64,000 bases of DNA from Pseudoalteromonas rhizosphaerae (GTDB lineage: Bacteria > Pseudomonadota > Gammaproteobacteria > Enterobacterales > Alteromonadaceae), in the NCBI RefSeq assembly GCF_902498845.1, contig NZ_CABVLM010000001.1:310001-374000 (forward strand), written 5' to 3'. Shown one piece after another: positions 25,688 through 35,302 of the stretch. Under the pieces are notes generated by a model. That model was given only the letters and a program-made list of their open reading frames with translations, was not told where the DNA came from and did no database searches. The number at the start of each line of letters is the position of its first letter. The first letter of the stretch is position 1. The position numbers and the translations under genes are program-made.

Positions 25688-25857
25688 AAAAGTGCACTCA
25701 AGGTTAGAAAATAAATATACTGTTTATTTATACAGTTGTTTATTTTGGACTAAGCACCTCTACAACACAAGTAATTTAATTAATTAGTTATGCAACACTC
25801 GGAAAACGCCTGCTTTTATGTTACAACTACGGCAAGTTTTTTTAAGATTAATTTTTT

Positions 25858-26778
25858 ATGCGCACCCTAGAACAAATTAAACAAGCAAGCCTCATCACAG
25901 CAATTAAAACGCCTTATTTAGCCAGTGGTGAAATTGACTTAGCCACCTATGATTATTTAGTTGAACAGCAAATCGCCGCCGGTGTTGATGGTATTGTGGT
26001 CGGTGGAACCACAGGTGAAGGCCAGTTAATGAACTGGGAAGAGCATTTAATGCTGATTGCGCACAGCGTTAATAAGTATGCAGATAAGTTGGTGATTGTT
26101 GGTAACACTGGCAGTAACAATACCCGCGAAGCCGTTAAAGCGACTGAGTATGGCTTTGCCAGCGGTATGGACGCAGCACTACAAATTAACCCTTATTATG
26201 GCCGCACATCGATTGCCGGTGTAATTGAACACTTCAAACGAGTGCTGGCAATTGGTCCGGCATTTATTTACAACGTAGCAGGGCGTACAGGACAAGATTT
26301 AACCCCTGACATTATTGAGCCGTTGGCACAACATGAAAACTTTATTGGCGTAAAAGAGTGCGGTGGTAATGAGCGCATTAATCACTATGAGCAACAAGGT
26401 ATTGCCTGTTGGTCTGGTAATGACGATGAAGCACATGATGCTCGCCATACTTATAAAGCGCATGGCGTGATCTCGGTAACCTCTAATTTAATTCCTGGCT
26501 TGTATCGTCAATTAATGGACAGCAAAAGCGACGCGCTGAACGCGTCATTACAACCTTTGATCAGTTGGTTGTTCTGTGAGCCAAATCCAATTGCAATTAA
26601 TACTGCATTGATGATGACAGGTGCTGTCAAGCCTGTATTTAGATTACCTTATGTGCCATTAAATGAGCAGCAGCAAGCGCAAGGGGTTACGTTGATCAAT
26701 AAACTTGATGATGTTGCTGTTGTAGGTGGCTCTAAAGCCACACCATTAAATTTAGAAAATACAATTATTCTGCCATAA
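25858..26778 (+). CDS. dapA: 4-hydroxy-tetrahydrodipicolinate synthase, plant-type
   Basis: Condenses pyruvate with aspartate semialdehyde, the first committed step to lysine and diaminopimelate. The 306-residue protein keeps GGTTGEGQ, the catalytic Tyr 138 and Arg 143 in FIYNVAGRTG and the Schiff-base Lys 166 in GVKECGG. Several blocks follow the plant chloroplast enzyme, not E. coli DapA: IVGNTGSNNTREA, ALQINPYYGRTS, CWSGNDDEAHDAR and PNPIAINTALMMTGAVKPVF. It stands alone, away from bamC, which often follows dapA in Gammaproteobacteria. It may therefore be the cell's only DapA or a second, differently regulated one. Confidence 0.85.
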   Translation: MRTLEQIKQASLITAIKTPYLASGEIDLATYDYLVEQQIAAGVDGIVVGGTTGEGQLMNWEEHLMLIAHSVNKYADKLVIVGNTGSNNTREAVKATEYGFASGMDAALQINPYYGRTSIAGVIEHFKRVLAIGPAFIYNVAGRTGQDLTPDIIEPLAQHENFIGVKECGGNERINHYEQQGIACWSGNDDEAHDARHTYKAHGVISVTSNLIPGLYRQLMDSKSDALNASLQPLISWLFCEPNPIAINTALMMTGAVKPVFRLPYVPLNEQQQAQGVTLINKLDDVAVVGGSKATPLNLENTIILP

Positions 26779-26975
26779 TTTAGTTTGGGCTTTAAAAGAT
26801 CGCCAACCATTGTTGTTATTGCTTAGCAAAGTATGCATTGAAAAGGTCAAACACAAAAATGGCTGTAGAAGAGAAAAGGTAATTCTAGTTGGTTTATATA
26901 TTTAAAAACTAACTGTTTGCCTTAAATTGCTGTATAATTTGCGACCCTTGATAATGTGGCCGCAGGTTATACAGC

Positions 26976-28277
26976 ATGAATTTTAAATCTTTTAGTTTTG
27001 CCCCTGAACTTCTTCAGGCGTTAGATGAACTTAACTATCACACCCTTACGCCCATTCAACGTAATGCTATTCCAGCAGTACGTAAAGGCAAAGATGTTTT
27101 AGCCAGTGCCCAAACAGGCACCGGTAAGACAGCTGCTTTTGCTTTACCAATTATTCAAAAATTATCTGAAGTTGAATACACAAAAACTAATGCACCACGT
27201 GCCTTAGTGCTAGCACCAACCCGTGAGCTTGCAGAGCAAATTGCCAATAATTTTACTGATTTTGCAAAGTACACCAAGCTTAAAACTGTGAGTTTATTTG
27301 GCGGTGTTAGTACGGTAGGTCAAGCTAATGGCTTAAAAGCGGGTGTCGATATCGTAGTCGCAACACCGGGTCGTTTACTGGATCATATTCGTTTAGGTAA
27401 TCTAAGCCTTGCTGACGTACAACATCTTGTGCTCGATGAAGCTGACCGTATGCTTGATATGGGCTTTATTGGTGATATGCAAACAGTGATCAATGGCTGT
27501 GCTGAAGATCGCCAAATTTTGTTGTTCTCTGCAACATTCCCAGCGGCAATTAAACAGTTTGCTAGCAAAGTACTCAAGCAAGCTGAAATTGTCCGTGTTG
27601 ATCAAACCAACAGCACTGCTGCAACCGTTCATCACGTGGTTTATCCAGTTGAAGAGCGCCGTAAACAAGAGCTGCTTTCTGAATTGATCGGTAAGAAAAA
27701 CTGGCAGCAAGTGTTAGTGTTCGTTAACATGAAAGAAACGGCTGATGAGCTAGTTAAAGAATTAAACTTAGATGGTATCCCGGCTGCTGTGTGCCATGGT
27801 GATAAAACCCAAGGTAACCGTCGTCGTGCATTAAGTGATTTCAAAGCGGGTAAAGTACGTGTGCTTGTGGCTACAGAAGTTGCCGCTCGCGGGATTGATA
27901 TTGATGACCTACCACGTGTAATTAATATTGACTTACCATGGCTTGCTGAAGATTACGTACACCGTATTGGTCGTACAGGTCGTGCCGGTAAACAAGGTCA
28001 AGCAATCTCATTTGTTAGCCGCGAAGAAGAAAATATGTTGTTTGAAATTGAAACCTTAATCGGTCAAAAAATTCAGCGTGAATACTTGCCGGGTTATGAA
28101 GTAAGTAACCGTGAAGTACTGATTGATAAAATTGGCAAAAAACCATCGCATTTGCGTCGTAGCCATTCAAATAAACCATCAGGTCAAGCAACTGGTGAAG
28201 CGCGAGCTAAAAACCGTTCACGTATCTCAAACGTACGTAAAACCCTCAAAGGTGCCAAACTTTCGTTAAAGAAATAA
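26976..28277 (+). CDS. rhlE: DEAD-box RNA helicase, RhlE type
   Basis: An ATP-dependent RNA-unwinding protein of 433 residues. Motifs in order: Q motif (TPIQRNAIP), motif I AQTGTGKT, PTRELAEQ, TPGRLLD, DEAD box VLDEADRMLD (about 152-161), SAT in LFSATFP, and motif VI HRIGRTGRAGK. After about residue 375 a basic tail (SHLRRSHSNKPSGQ, ending KGAKLSLKK) probably binds RNA. It is closest to RhlE as I judge it, but short-tail relatives are similar. It is monocistronic and ends at a shared terminator. Confidence 0.88.
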   Translation: MNFKSFSFAPELLQALDELNYHTLTPIQRNAIPAVRKGKDVLASAQTGTGKTAAFALPIIQKLSEVEYTKTNAPRALVLAPTRELAEQIANNFTDFAKYTKLKTVSLFGGVSTVGQANGLKAGVDIVVATPGRLLDHIRLGNLSLADVQHLVLDEADRMLDMGFIGDMQTVINGCAEDRQILLFSATFPAAIKQFASKVLKQAEIVRVDQTNSTAATVHHVVYPVEERRKQELLSELIGKKNWQQVLVFVNMKETADELVKELNLDGIPAAVCHGDKTQGNRRRALSDFKAGKVRVLVATEVAARGIDIDDLPRVINIDLPWLAEDYVHRIGRTGRAGKQGQAISFVSREEENMLFEIETLIGQKIQREYLPGYEVSNREVLIDKIGKKPSHLRRSHSNKPSGQATGEARAKNRSRISNVRKTLKGAKLSLKK

Positions 28278-28302
28278 TGGTATAAGTTAAGTCATTAACA
28301 CC

Positions 28303-28330
28303 AAAAAGCCTCAATAAATGAGGCTTTTTT
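28303..28330. terminator. Bidirectional Rho-independent terminator
   Basis: Stem AAAAAGCCTCA / TGAGGCTTTTT with a 5-base loop has A and T runs on both sides, so it serves the converging rhlE and FAD-protein genes. Confidence 0.85.
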
Positions 28331-28349
28331 GTGAACAGTGAAAAACTAC

Positions 28350-29960
28350 TTAGCTATTTTTCTCAAGCATAGATAACGCTAATGCTTCAGCGGCCTTTAT
28401 ACCGTCAATGCCTGCGGAAAGAATACCACCTGCATAACCCGCACCTTCACCGGCAGGGTATAGGCCTTGGGTATTGATACTTTGCATGCTTTTATCTCGT
28501 TTAATGCAAATTGGTGATGAAGTACGGGTTTCAACGCCCGTTAATAAGCCATCGTTTGATGAAAAACCACGAATTTGCTTATTAAATGCAGGAATTGCTT
28601 CACGAATGGCATCAATTGCATATTTAGGTAACACATTTGCTAGATCAGTGAGTTTGATACCTGGTGTGTATGAAGGCTTTACATCGCCTAAGTCACTTGA
28701 ATCTTTACCTTTTAAGAAGTCGCCAATTAACTGTGCTGGTGCATCGTAATTACTACCACCTAGTTCAAAGGCTTGCTCTTCTAGTTTTCGCTGCAGATCA
28801 ATACCGGCTAATGGATGACCTGGGAAATCTTCTTCAGGAGAAATCCCCACAACAATGGCACTGTTAGCGTTGCGTTCGCTGCGAGAATACTGACTCATGC
28901 CATTCGTTACCACGCGACCTTCTTCAGAGGTTGCTGCAACCACAGTACCGCCTGGGCACATACAAAAACTGTAAACAGTACGGCCACTGTGACAATGGTG
29001 AACCAGTTTGTAATCTGCAGAGCCAAGGATCGGGTTACCAGCATTATCACCAAAACGGCATTCATCGATCATAGATTGTTTGTGCTCAATTCTAAAACCA
29101 ACTGAAAACGGTTTTGCTTCAACGTAAATCCCTTTATCGTATACCATTTTAAATGTATCACGTGCGCTGTGACCTACCGCAAGCACAACATGACGGGTAT
29201 CAAGTTGTTCACCGGAGGATAATTTCAGTCCTGTTACTTGGCCATCATCAAGTAGGATGTCATCAACGCGGGTGCTAAAACGAATTTCACCGCCGAGCGC
29301 TTCAATACTTGCACGCATTTTTTCAATCATCGTAACCAGCTTAAAAGTACCAATATGCGGTTTGCTGACATACATAATTTCTTCTGGTGCGCCCGCAGCT
29401 ACAAATTCAGTGATCACTTTACGACCATAATGCTTTGGATCTTTAACTTGGCTGTAAAGTTTTCCGTCAGAGAATGTTCCTGCGCCGCCTTCACCAAATT
29501 GCACGTTTGACTCGGTATTTAGAGTACGTTTTCGCCAAAAACCGAAAGTGTCTTTGGTACGTTCACGTACTTCTTTACCACGTTCTAAAATAATGGGTTT
29601 AAACCCCATTTGCGCCAGTATTAAACCAGCAAACAGTCCACAAGGGCCAAAGCCTATCACCACAGGACGTTCTTGAATTGTTGCTGGTGCTTGAGCAACA
29701 AATTTATAGCTGGTGTCAGGGGCTGGTTTTACATGTTGGTCTTTAGCAAACTGAATTAATAATTGCGCTTCATTATCAACCTCAATGTCGAGGGTATAAA
29801 TAAGTAAAATGGCGGTTTTTTTGCGGGCATCGTAACCACGTTTAAAGACATTAAAGCTATGGAGTTGGCTGTTATCAATGCCAAGTTTAGTTATAATTGC
29901 TTGCTTTATGGCATCTTCGCCATGATCAAGTGGCAGCTTAATTTCTGTTAAACGTATCAT
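28350..29960 (-). CDS. FAD-dependent oxidoreductase, COG2509 family
   Basis: A 536-residue flavoprotein of unknown substrate. The FAD-binding motif PVVIGFGPCGLFAGLILAQMG (about 96-116) follows an N-terminal ferredoxin-like domain of about 90 residues. GEGGAGTFSDGKLYSQVKDP and a C-terminal LYPAGEGAGYAGGILSAGIDG complete the pattern of the uncharacterised dehydrogenases of COG2509. Two Cys in CMCPGG may bear on redox chemistry. It is monocistronic and common in Proteobacteria; no pathway is indicated by its neighbours. Confidence 0.85.
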   Translation of the reverse strand: MIRLTEIKLPLDHGEDAIKQAIITKLGIDNSQLHSFNVFKRGYDARKKTAILLIYTLDIEVDNEAQLLIQFAKDQHVKPAPDTSYKFVAQAPATIQERPVVIGFGPCGLFAGLILAQMGFKPIILERGKEVRERTKDTFGFWRKRTLNTESNVQFGEGGAGTFSDGKLYSQVKDPKHYGRKVITEFVAAGAPEEIMYVSKPHIGTFKLVTMIEKMRASIEALGGEIRFSTRVDDILLDDGQVTGLKLSSGEQLDTRHVVLAVGHSARDTFKMVYDKGIYVEAKPFSVGFRIEHKQSMIDECRFGDNAGNPILGSADYKLVHHCHSGRTVYSFCMCPGGTVVAATSEEGRVVTNGMSQYSRSERNANSAIVVGISPEEDFPGHPLAGIDLQRKLEEQAFELGGSNYDAPAQLIGDFLKGKDSSDLGDVKPSYTPGIKLTDLANVLPKYAIDAIREAIPAFNKQIRGFSSNDGLLTGVETRTSSPICIKRDKSMQSINTQGLYPAGEGAGYAGGILSAGIDGIKAAEALALSMLEKNS

Positions 29961-30125
29961 ATTTAGTCTCTGTTAGGTGTCTTAGCAGTCGCTGATGCGA
30001 GTTGCTCACAATAGCTGACTATTTTACGTTAATTTAAGCCTCGATGGCAGCGATTATTTATTGTATTTTGGCTGTGGTTGGGTATGATCTCCAGCTGTAT
30101 TAAGATATGTTAGGCAAAAGTTAAA

Positions 30126-30449
30126 ATGGCATTTGTAGTCACTGAAAACTGTATAAAGTGTAAATACACTGACTGTGTAGCAGTGTGTCCAGCAGATGCG
30201 TTTTATGAAGGCCCTAATTTTTTGGCGATCAGTCCGATTGATTGTATTGATTGTGGTTTATGTGTTCCAGAATGCCCCGCTGAAGCAATTTATCAAGAAG
30301 ATGAATTACCTGATTCGCAACAAGAATTCACCGAACTGAATGCCGAACTTGCTCTTATTTGGCCGCGTATCACTGATGTAAAACCAGCCCCTGAAGATGC
30401 CGATACCTGGAATGGTGTGGCCGATAAATTAAAGTTAATTGAGACCTAA
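30126..30449 (+). CDS. fdxA: Seven-iron ferredoxin (3Fe-4S, 4Fe-4S)
   Basis: A 107-residue soluble electron carrier. The Cys pattern [14 protein letters not shown], then [12 protein letters not shown], with a long tail after residue 60, is that of the FdxA/Azotobacter FdI group, which holds one [3Fe-4S] and one [4Fe-4S] cluster. The length fits that family (about 107). It is divergent from the FAD protein gene; no dedicated partner adjoins it. Confidence 0.93.
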   Translation: MAFVVTENCIKCKYTDCVAVCPADAFYEGPNFLAISPIDCIDCGLCVPECPAEAIYQEDELPDSQQEFTELNAELALIWPRITDVKPAPEDADTWNGVADKLKLIET

Positions 30450-30577
30450 AATCTCAGCTTTTTGTCTTGGTTAGTTAATTAAAATAACATTTTTGCAATC
30501 AAACTATTAACAAATGTACCTGCGTGAATTACAATTGCTACTTAACTTACTCATCCGAGTAACTGAGTATTAAATGG

Positions 30578-32815
30578 ATGTTTATGCAGTATATAAAATT
30601 AATAACGTTACCTGTCTGGGTTTTAGCTTTCGCTTTATGTAGTACTTTTGCACACGCTGAGCAACAACAATTTATTTTAGCGCACATTGATCAAGGTATT
30701 GATCTTGATGGGCAGTTGAGCGAACCGCACTGGCAACAAGCCACTTTAATCCCTTTACGCTATCAAAATGAACCCAATGAAAAAGGCACACCACCTGTAA
30801 AAACAGACGCTTATATCTATGAAGATGGCAACTATTTATATCTTGGTTTTGTTGCTTATGATAATGATCCCAGTCAAATACGTGCAGCACTTCGAGATCG
30901 CGATACATTATGGTCGGATGATAATGTCGCATTGATGATTGATACTTTTAACGATGAGCGAACAGGTTATGAGTTTTACGTAAACCCACTCGGTGCACAA
31001 GGTGATATGCGCATGACCGATACCGATGGCTGGACTGAAGACGCATCGTGGGATGCGATTTGGGACAGTGCGGGGCAAATAACTGACCAAGGTTATACCG
31101 TAGAGATGCGCATCCCGTTCACTGCATTGCGTTTTCCTAAAAATAAAGCCGATATGACTTGGGGGGTTGCGCTGTGGCGTAATTATCCTCGAGATGTTTT
31201 ATATCAATTATCCAATGTAGGTTTTGACCGCGACGTGAAATGCAGTTTTTGCCAGTTTGATAAAATAACAGGCTTTAATGCCATGGAGCCGAGCAAAAAT
31301 ATTCAATTAACACCGACCTTGACCGCTCTTCGCAATGATGTGAAAGAGGCTGTACCGGGGGATTGGCAAAATGGTGATATTGAGACTGAAGCTGGACTCG
31401 ATTTACGTTGGGGTATCAGCCAAGATGCGGTTATTAATGCCACAATTAATCCCGATTTCTCGCAAGTAGAGACCGATAGTTTAGAGTTGGATGTCAATAC
31501 CACATACTCTATTTATTATGCTGAGAAACGCCCGTTCTTTTTAGATGGTGCATCGTATTTCAAAAGCAGTTTATTTGAGCTTTTATATACTCGTACAATT
31601 GCCGAGCCTGAAATTGGCGCCAAAATAACCGGTAAAACAGATGCACATAGTTATGCCTTTATGTATGCGGATGATGAAAATACCAGTCTTTTTTTACCGA
31701 CTAACCAAGGTTCTGGCTTTGCTAATTTAGCTGAAAAATCAAAGTCAGCGGTTGGCCGGTATCAATACGACATTGGCGAGCAGGGCACTATAGGGGTGAT
31801 GAGTAGCCACCGTGAAGCGAATGACTATCACAATACCGTACTGTCGGTAGATGGTAGTTATTGGTTTAATCAAACAGATAGTGTGTTGTATCAAGTTGCT
31901 ACCTCAGATACTAAAAACTCCGCCTTTTTAACTGAAAACTATGGCTTGGATAAAAATCAATCTGATCAAGCTTATAAGCTCGAGTTTTCTCGCGAGAAAA
32001 GGGATTATAAGCTACTTGCCAGTTACGAAGATATTGGTGAAGATTACCGGACTGACGTTGGCTATCAAGAAAAAGTGGATTATAAAAAAGCGTTACTAGG
32101 CGGCGGGCAAACTTGGTACTTAGACGCAAGTGAGATGATAACTGAATATTCTTATAATGTTGATTGGGACAAAACCTGGGCGCAAGATGGTAGCTTGCTT
32201 GAAGAAGAGTACGAAGGGTATATTTTTTTAAAAGGCCAATTACAGTCATCCTTAGAGTTTGGTTTGATCCATCGTCATGAGAGCTATAAAGATGATTTTT
32301 ATAATCAAAACATCGGCTTTATCTATGGTGGTTTTAACCCAAGCAAAGATTTACGTATTACGCTCTATAGTGAGTTTGGTAGTAAAATAGATTACAGTAA
32401 TGAGCAGTTAGGTGATTTATTTACCCTAGAGCCAGAACTTACCTGGGACATCAATGATCATTGGCAGCTACAGCTTGAGCACAGTTATAGCCGTTTAGAT
32501 AATCCACAAGGTGAAAATGTATTTACAGCTAATCTAACCGATTTACGAATTTACTATAAATTTAATATGCGCTCGATGCTGAAACTGATTTTACAGTTTG
32601 AAGATATCGACCGAAATCAAAATGCTTATTACTATGCTGTAAATCACATCAACCGAGATTATGGCAGTCAGCTTGTTTACTCATATAAAATTAATGCACA
32701 AACATTATTTTATTTGGGTTATTCAGATAAAGGCTATCAAGATGACTCATTAAAAAGTATAGAACGCGATCAACGTACTTTCTTTACTAAATTAAGTTAT
32801 GCATGGCAGCTTTAA
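30578..32815 (+). CDS. CBM9-like/DUF5916 outer-membrane protein
   Basis: A 745-residue exported protein. The signal peptide ends STFAHAEQQ. Residues about 35-215 form a CBM9-like beta-sandwich (DGQLSEPHWQQATLI, DAYIYEDGNYLYLGFVAYD, YEFYVNPLGAQGDMR). The rest has DUF5916 blocks (INATINPDFSQVETD, YYAEKRPFFLDGASYF) and many alternating strands, likely an outer-membrane barrel. Such proteins are frequent in marine Gammaproteobacteria and Bacteroidetes and often lie near hydrolases; here it is solitary. Polymer binding or transport at the surface is a guess from domain type. It is closed by a terminator. Confidence 0.8.
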   Translation: MFMQYIKLITLPVWVLAFALCSTFAHAEQQQFILAHIDQGIDLDGQLSEPHWQQATLIPLRYQNEPNEKGTPPVKTDAYIYEDGNYLYLGFVAYDNDPSQIRAALRDRDTLWSDDNVALMIDTFNDERTGYEFYVNPLGAQGDMRMTDTDGWTEDASWDAIWDSAGQITDQGYTVEMRIPFTALRFPKNKADMTWGVALWRNYPRDVLYQLSNVGFDRDVKCSFCQFDKITGFNAMEPSKNIQLTPTLTALRNDVKEAVPGDWQNGDIETEAGLDLRWGISQDAVINATINPDFSQVETDSLELDVNTTYSIYYAEKRPFFLDGASYFKSSLFELLYTRTIAEPEIGAKITGKTDAHSYAFMYADDENTSLFLPTNQGSGFANLAEKSKSAVGRYQYDIGEQGTIGVMSSHREANDYHNTVLSVDGSYWFNQTDSVLYQVATSDTKNSAFLTENYGLDKNQSDQAYKLEFSREKRDYKLLASYEDIGEDYRTDVGYQEKVDYKKALLGGGQTWYLDASEMITEYSYNVDWDKTWAQDGSLLEEEYEGYIFLKGQLQSSLEFGLIHRHESYKDDFYNQNIGFIYGGFNPSKDLRITLYSEFGSKIDYSNEQLGDLFTLEPELTWDINDHWQLQLEHSYSRLDNPQGENVFTANLTDLRIYYKFNMRSMLKLILQFEDIDRNQNAYYYAVNHINRDYGSQLVYSYKINAQTLFYLGYSDKGYQDDSLKSIERDQRTFFTKLSYAWQL

Positions 32816-32825
32816 ATTACATTTT

Positions 32826-32860
32826 AAAAAAAGCCCTTAGTATTTAACTAAGGGCTTTTT
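32826..32860 (+). terminator. Rho-independent terminator
   Basis: Stem AAGCCCTTAGT / ACTAAGGGCTT with 5-base loop, flanked by A and T runs, 10 bases after the CBM9/DUF5916 gene. Confidence 0.88.
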
Positions 32861-32917
32861 GTCGTTAGATCTATTTAAAGTCATAGTTGAATATTTCAAT
32901 ACATCTAATGTGTTATT

Positions 32918-33454
32918 TTAATGCTCTTTTATTTTATAGGTTGCTATGGCGTCTCTTACCACAGGTTCAAGACTTTTCAATCCCCACTGTTTACCGGTCT
33001 CAATCGCTTTTTCAATTGGTTGGTTAAGCTCTATTGCGTTATAAAGTGCAATCAGTGCCCCAACTCGGTTACCACTTGCACAATGCAGTAATGTTGGGCT
33101 CTCAGATGCTTGCGCTAATAATTGCTGCAGTTTTTTTGCATTTTCGATATTGATATCGGCTCTTGATGAAATGGGCAGTGAAAAGTATTGCAGTCCTAAA
33201 TTGGTCACTAAAGCCTGTTCATCCCAATTATTTTCCCCATCCCCGCGTAAATTAATCACATACTTTATACCTTGCTTTGCAAGCTGCTGAAATTGCTCTT
33301 TAGAAGGTTGTCCTGCAGTATAGATGTGTTGTTGTGGGTTCGCATAATTAGTTAATGCAACGGACTTTATATTTACTGATAGGAGTGGCTGCGCATAACT
33401 TGTTATGCTGATCAAAGAACATGCTAAAGTGATAATAAAACATACTATTTTCAT
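32918..33454 (-). CDS. Periplasmic DUF442/beta-lactamase-hydrolase-like phosphatase
   Basis: A 178-residue exported protein with signal peptide (ACSLISITSYAQ). It carries a dual-specificity-phosphatase-like fold: YTAGQPSKEQFQQLAKQGIKYVINLR, then the P-loop LLHCASGNRVGAL (about 121-133), with the Cys and Arg spaced by four as in DUF442 proteins. A substrate is not known; tyrosine-phosphatase-like activity is a family-level expectation only. It is monocistronic on the minus strand. Confidence 0.75.
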   Translation of the reverse strand: MKIVCFIITLACSLISITSYAQPLLSVNIKSVALTNYANPQQHIYTAGQPSKEQFQQLAKQGIKYVINLRGDGENNWDEQALVTNLGLQYFSLPISSRADINIENAKKLQQLLAQASESPTLLHCASGNRVGALIALYNAIELNQPIEKAIETGKQWGLKSLEPVVRDAIATYKIKEH

Positions 33455-33559
33455 GATGTTAGATCTCGTTGAAGTTGCTAGTAATGTGACAATTGTATAA
33501 GTAGTTACTATTATTAAAGCAGATAGTTTAGTTTTTCAAACACGTTAGAGTCACTCAAT

Positions 33560-33587
33560 AATAATGCCAGCAACAGCTGGCATTATT
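33560..33587 (-). terminator. Terminator of the AbgT gene
   Basis: A perfect 12-bp stem, AATAATGCCAGC / GCTGGCATTATT, with loop AACA lies 10 bases past the stop on the minus strand. Confidence 0.75.
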
Positions 33588-33596
33588 TATCGGTTA

Positions 33597-35195
33597 TTAA
33601 GGTGTGTAATAAATTGGTGAGCCAGGCCCTACTGGCAGACCAAATACAAACACCCACAAATAAAACAGAGCAACCCAACCGACAAAGAAAATCATACTAT
33701 AAGGCAGCATGGTGGCGACTAAAGTGCCTATTCCCATGTCTTTTTTATATTTAGTGGCAACGGCGAGGATCAAGCCAAAGTAACTCATCATTGGGGTGAT
33801 CAAGTTGGTGACAGAATCACCAATTCGATAAGCCGCCTGAATGGTCTCTGGCGCATAGCCAATCAACATGAGCATAGGTACAAAGATAGGCGCAGTGATT
33901 GCCCATTGTGCAGATGAAGAACCTAAGCTTAGATTAACTAATGCACACATTAATATAAATAACACAAATACTTCAGGACCAGTCAGATTGAGGGCTTGTA
34001 ACATAGCAGCGCCATTTATAGCTAAAATAGTCCCTAAGTTAGTCCACTTAAAGAAGGCGACAAACTGCGCGGCAAAAAATACTAATACAATGTACATGCC
34101 CATTGAGCTCATACTTTTGCTCATTGCGTTGATCACGTCTTTATCATTTTTCATGGTGCCTACTACACGGCCATAAACGAAACCGGGTATACCAAAGGTA
34201 ATAAAAATAAATACCACAATCCCTTTAGAAAAAGGCGAGTGGGCAAATAAGCCTGTTTCAGGATGGCGCAAAATGCCATCTGCAGGCACGATTGTCCAAG
34301 CAAGTAGTAGCGATACTAACAATAAAGAAAATCCAGCCCATTTTAAGCCTGATTTTTCTTTAGCTGTTAAGCCTTCTATATTATTTTGCGCCAGATCAGC
34401 ACTGGCATCATCGGGGTTGTATTTTCCAAGGCGGGGTTCAACGATTTTTTCAGTCACGAAGGTGCCTAATACGGCAATCAGTAAAACTGAAATCATCATA
34501 AAATACCAGTTTGCTTCAGCGCCAACTTGGTAAGTTGGATCAATCATTTGTGCTGCCGGAGTCGTAATACCTGCAAGCAATGGATCAATCGTACCTAACA
34601 ATAAATTAGCACTGTAACCGCCCGATACACCGGCAAAAGCTGCGGCTAAACCCGCTAATGGATGACGGCCTAAACTATGGAAGATCATTGCAGCTAAAGG
34701 AATTAATACAACATAACCAAGTTCAGATGCAGTATTAGATAATATAGCGGCAAATACCACCATAAAGGTAACTAAGCGTTTAGATGCGCCCATTACCATG
34801 CCACGCATTGCAGCAGATAGTAGCCCTGAATGTTCGGCAACGCTGACACCTAATAGTGCAACAAGCACAGTGCCTAAAGGGGCAAAACTGGTAAAATTAG
34901 TAACAAGACCGGTGACGATACGTTGTAAGCCTTCAGCACTTAATAGACTCACAACTTCGATAACGCCGTCAGGTTCACGACCGGCGGAGCCAATTGGGCG
35001 AGGATCAATTGCACTTAATCCAAACCAATCAGCAATACCACTGAAAACAATAATGGCCACACAAAATAGGGCAAACAAGGTGATTGGGTGGGGTAACATA
35101 TTCCCCAAAAACTCAACCGAGGCTAAAAATCGGTTAAATAATCCCGATTGTTTTTCTTCACTCGATGAGTCGGCAGTGTCGACGGCTTTTGACAT
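33597..35195 (-). CDS. AbgT family transporter
   Basis: An inner-membrane carrier of about 532 residues in the p-aminobenzoyl-glutamate transporter family; several members export sulfonamide-like compounds (established for MtrF and YdaH). Many hydrophobic segments are visible, with family blocks EFLGNMLPHPITLFALFC, MVVFAAILSNTASELGYVVLIPL, FAGVSGGYSANLLLGTIDPLL and SSAQWAITAPIFVPMLM. I chose ATG 35195 over the in-frame ATG 35255, since the family begins with a short cytoplasmic tail before SVEFLGNMLPHP. A Fur-box-like motif then lies upstream of, not inside, the gene. Substrate is unknown. Confidence 0.88.
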   Translation of the reverse strand: MSKAVDTADSSSEEKQSGLFNRFLASVEFLGNMLPHPITLFALFCVAIIVFSGIADWFGLSAIDPRPIGSAGREPDGVIEVVSLLSAEGLQRIVTGLVTNFTSFAPLGTVLVALLGVSVAEHSGLLSAAMRGMVMGASKRLVTFMVVFAAILSNTASELGYVVLIPLAAMIFHSLGRHPLAGLAAAFAGVSGGYSANLLLGTIDPLLAGITTPAAQMIDPTYQVGAEANWYFMMISVLLIAVLGTFVTEKIVEPRLGKYNPDDASADLAQNNIEGLTAKEKSGLKWAGFSLLLVSLLLAWTIVPADGILRHPETGLFAHSPFSKGIVVFIFITFGIPGFVYGRVVGTMKNDKDVINAMSKSMSSMGMYIVLVFFAAQFVAFFKWTNLGTILAINGAAMLQALNLTGPEVFVLFILMCALVNLSLGSSSAQWAITAPIFVPMLMLIGYAPETIQAAYRIGDSVTNLITPMMSYFGLILAVATKYKKDMGIGTLVATMLPYSMIFFVGWVALFYLWVFVFGLPVGPGSPIYYTP

Positions 35196-35244
35196 AGCAA
35201 GGCTCTTAAAATTGAAAAATTTCCGCAATCTATCACTTTTAAGC

Positions 35245-35257
35245 ATGATTATCATTA
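35245..35257 (-). promoter_or_regulatory. Fur-box-like motif upstream of the AbgT gene
   Basis: On the minus strand TAATGATAATCAT is identical to the 13-base core of the Fur consensus GATAATGATAATCATTATC; the outer bases match poorly. It lies about 50 bases before the chosen start codon. Iron regulation of an AbgT gene would be unexpected. Confidence 0.4.
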
Positions 35258-35302
35258 ATAAACGGTGGTTTACCAGATGGGTACGATAAACTGTTAATTA
35301 GG

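Noticed and set aside
34798..35289. A 163-codon plus-strand frame opposite the AbgT gene.
   Set aside because: The minus strand encodes conserved transporter blocks over the same bases; the plus-strand product is Ser/Pro/Asn-rich and unlike a real protein.
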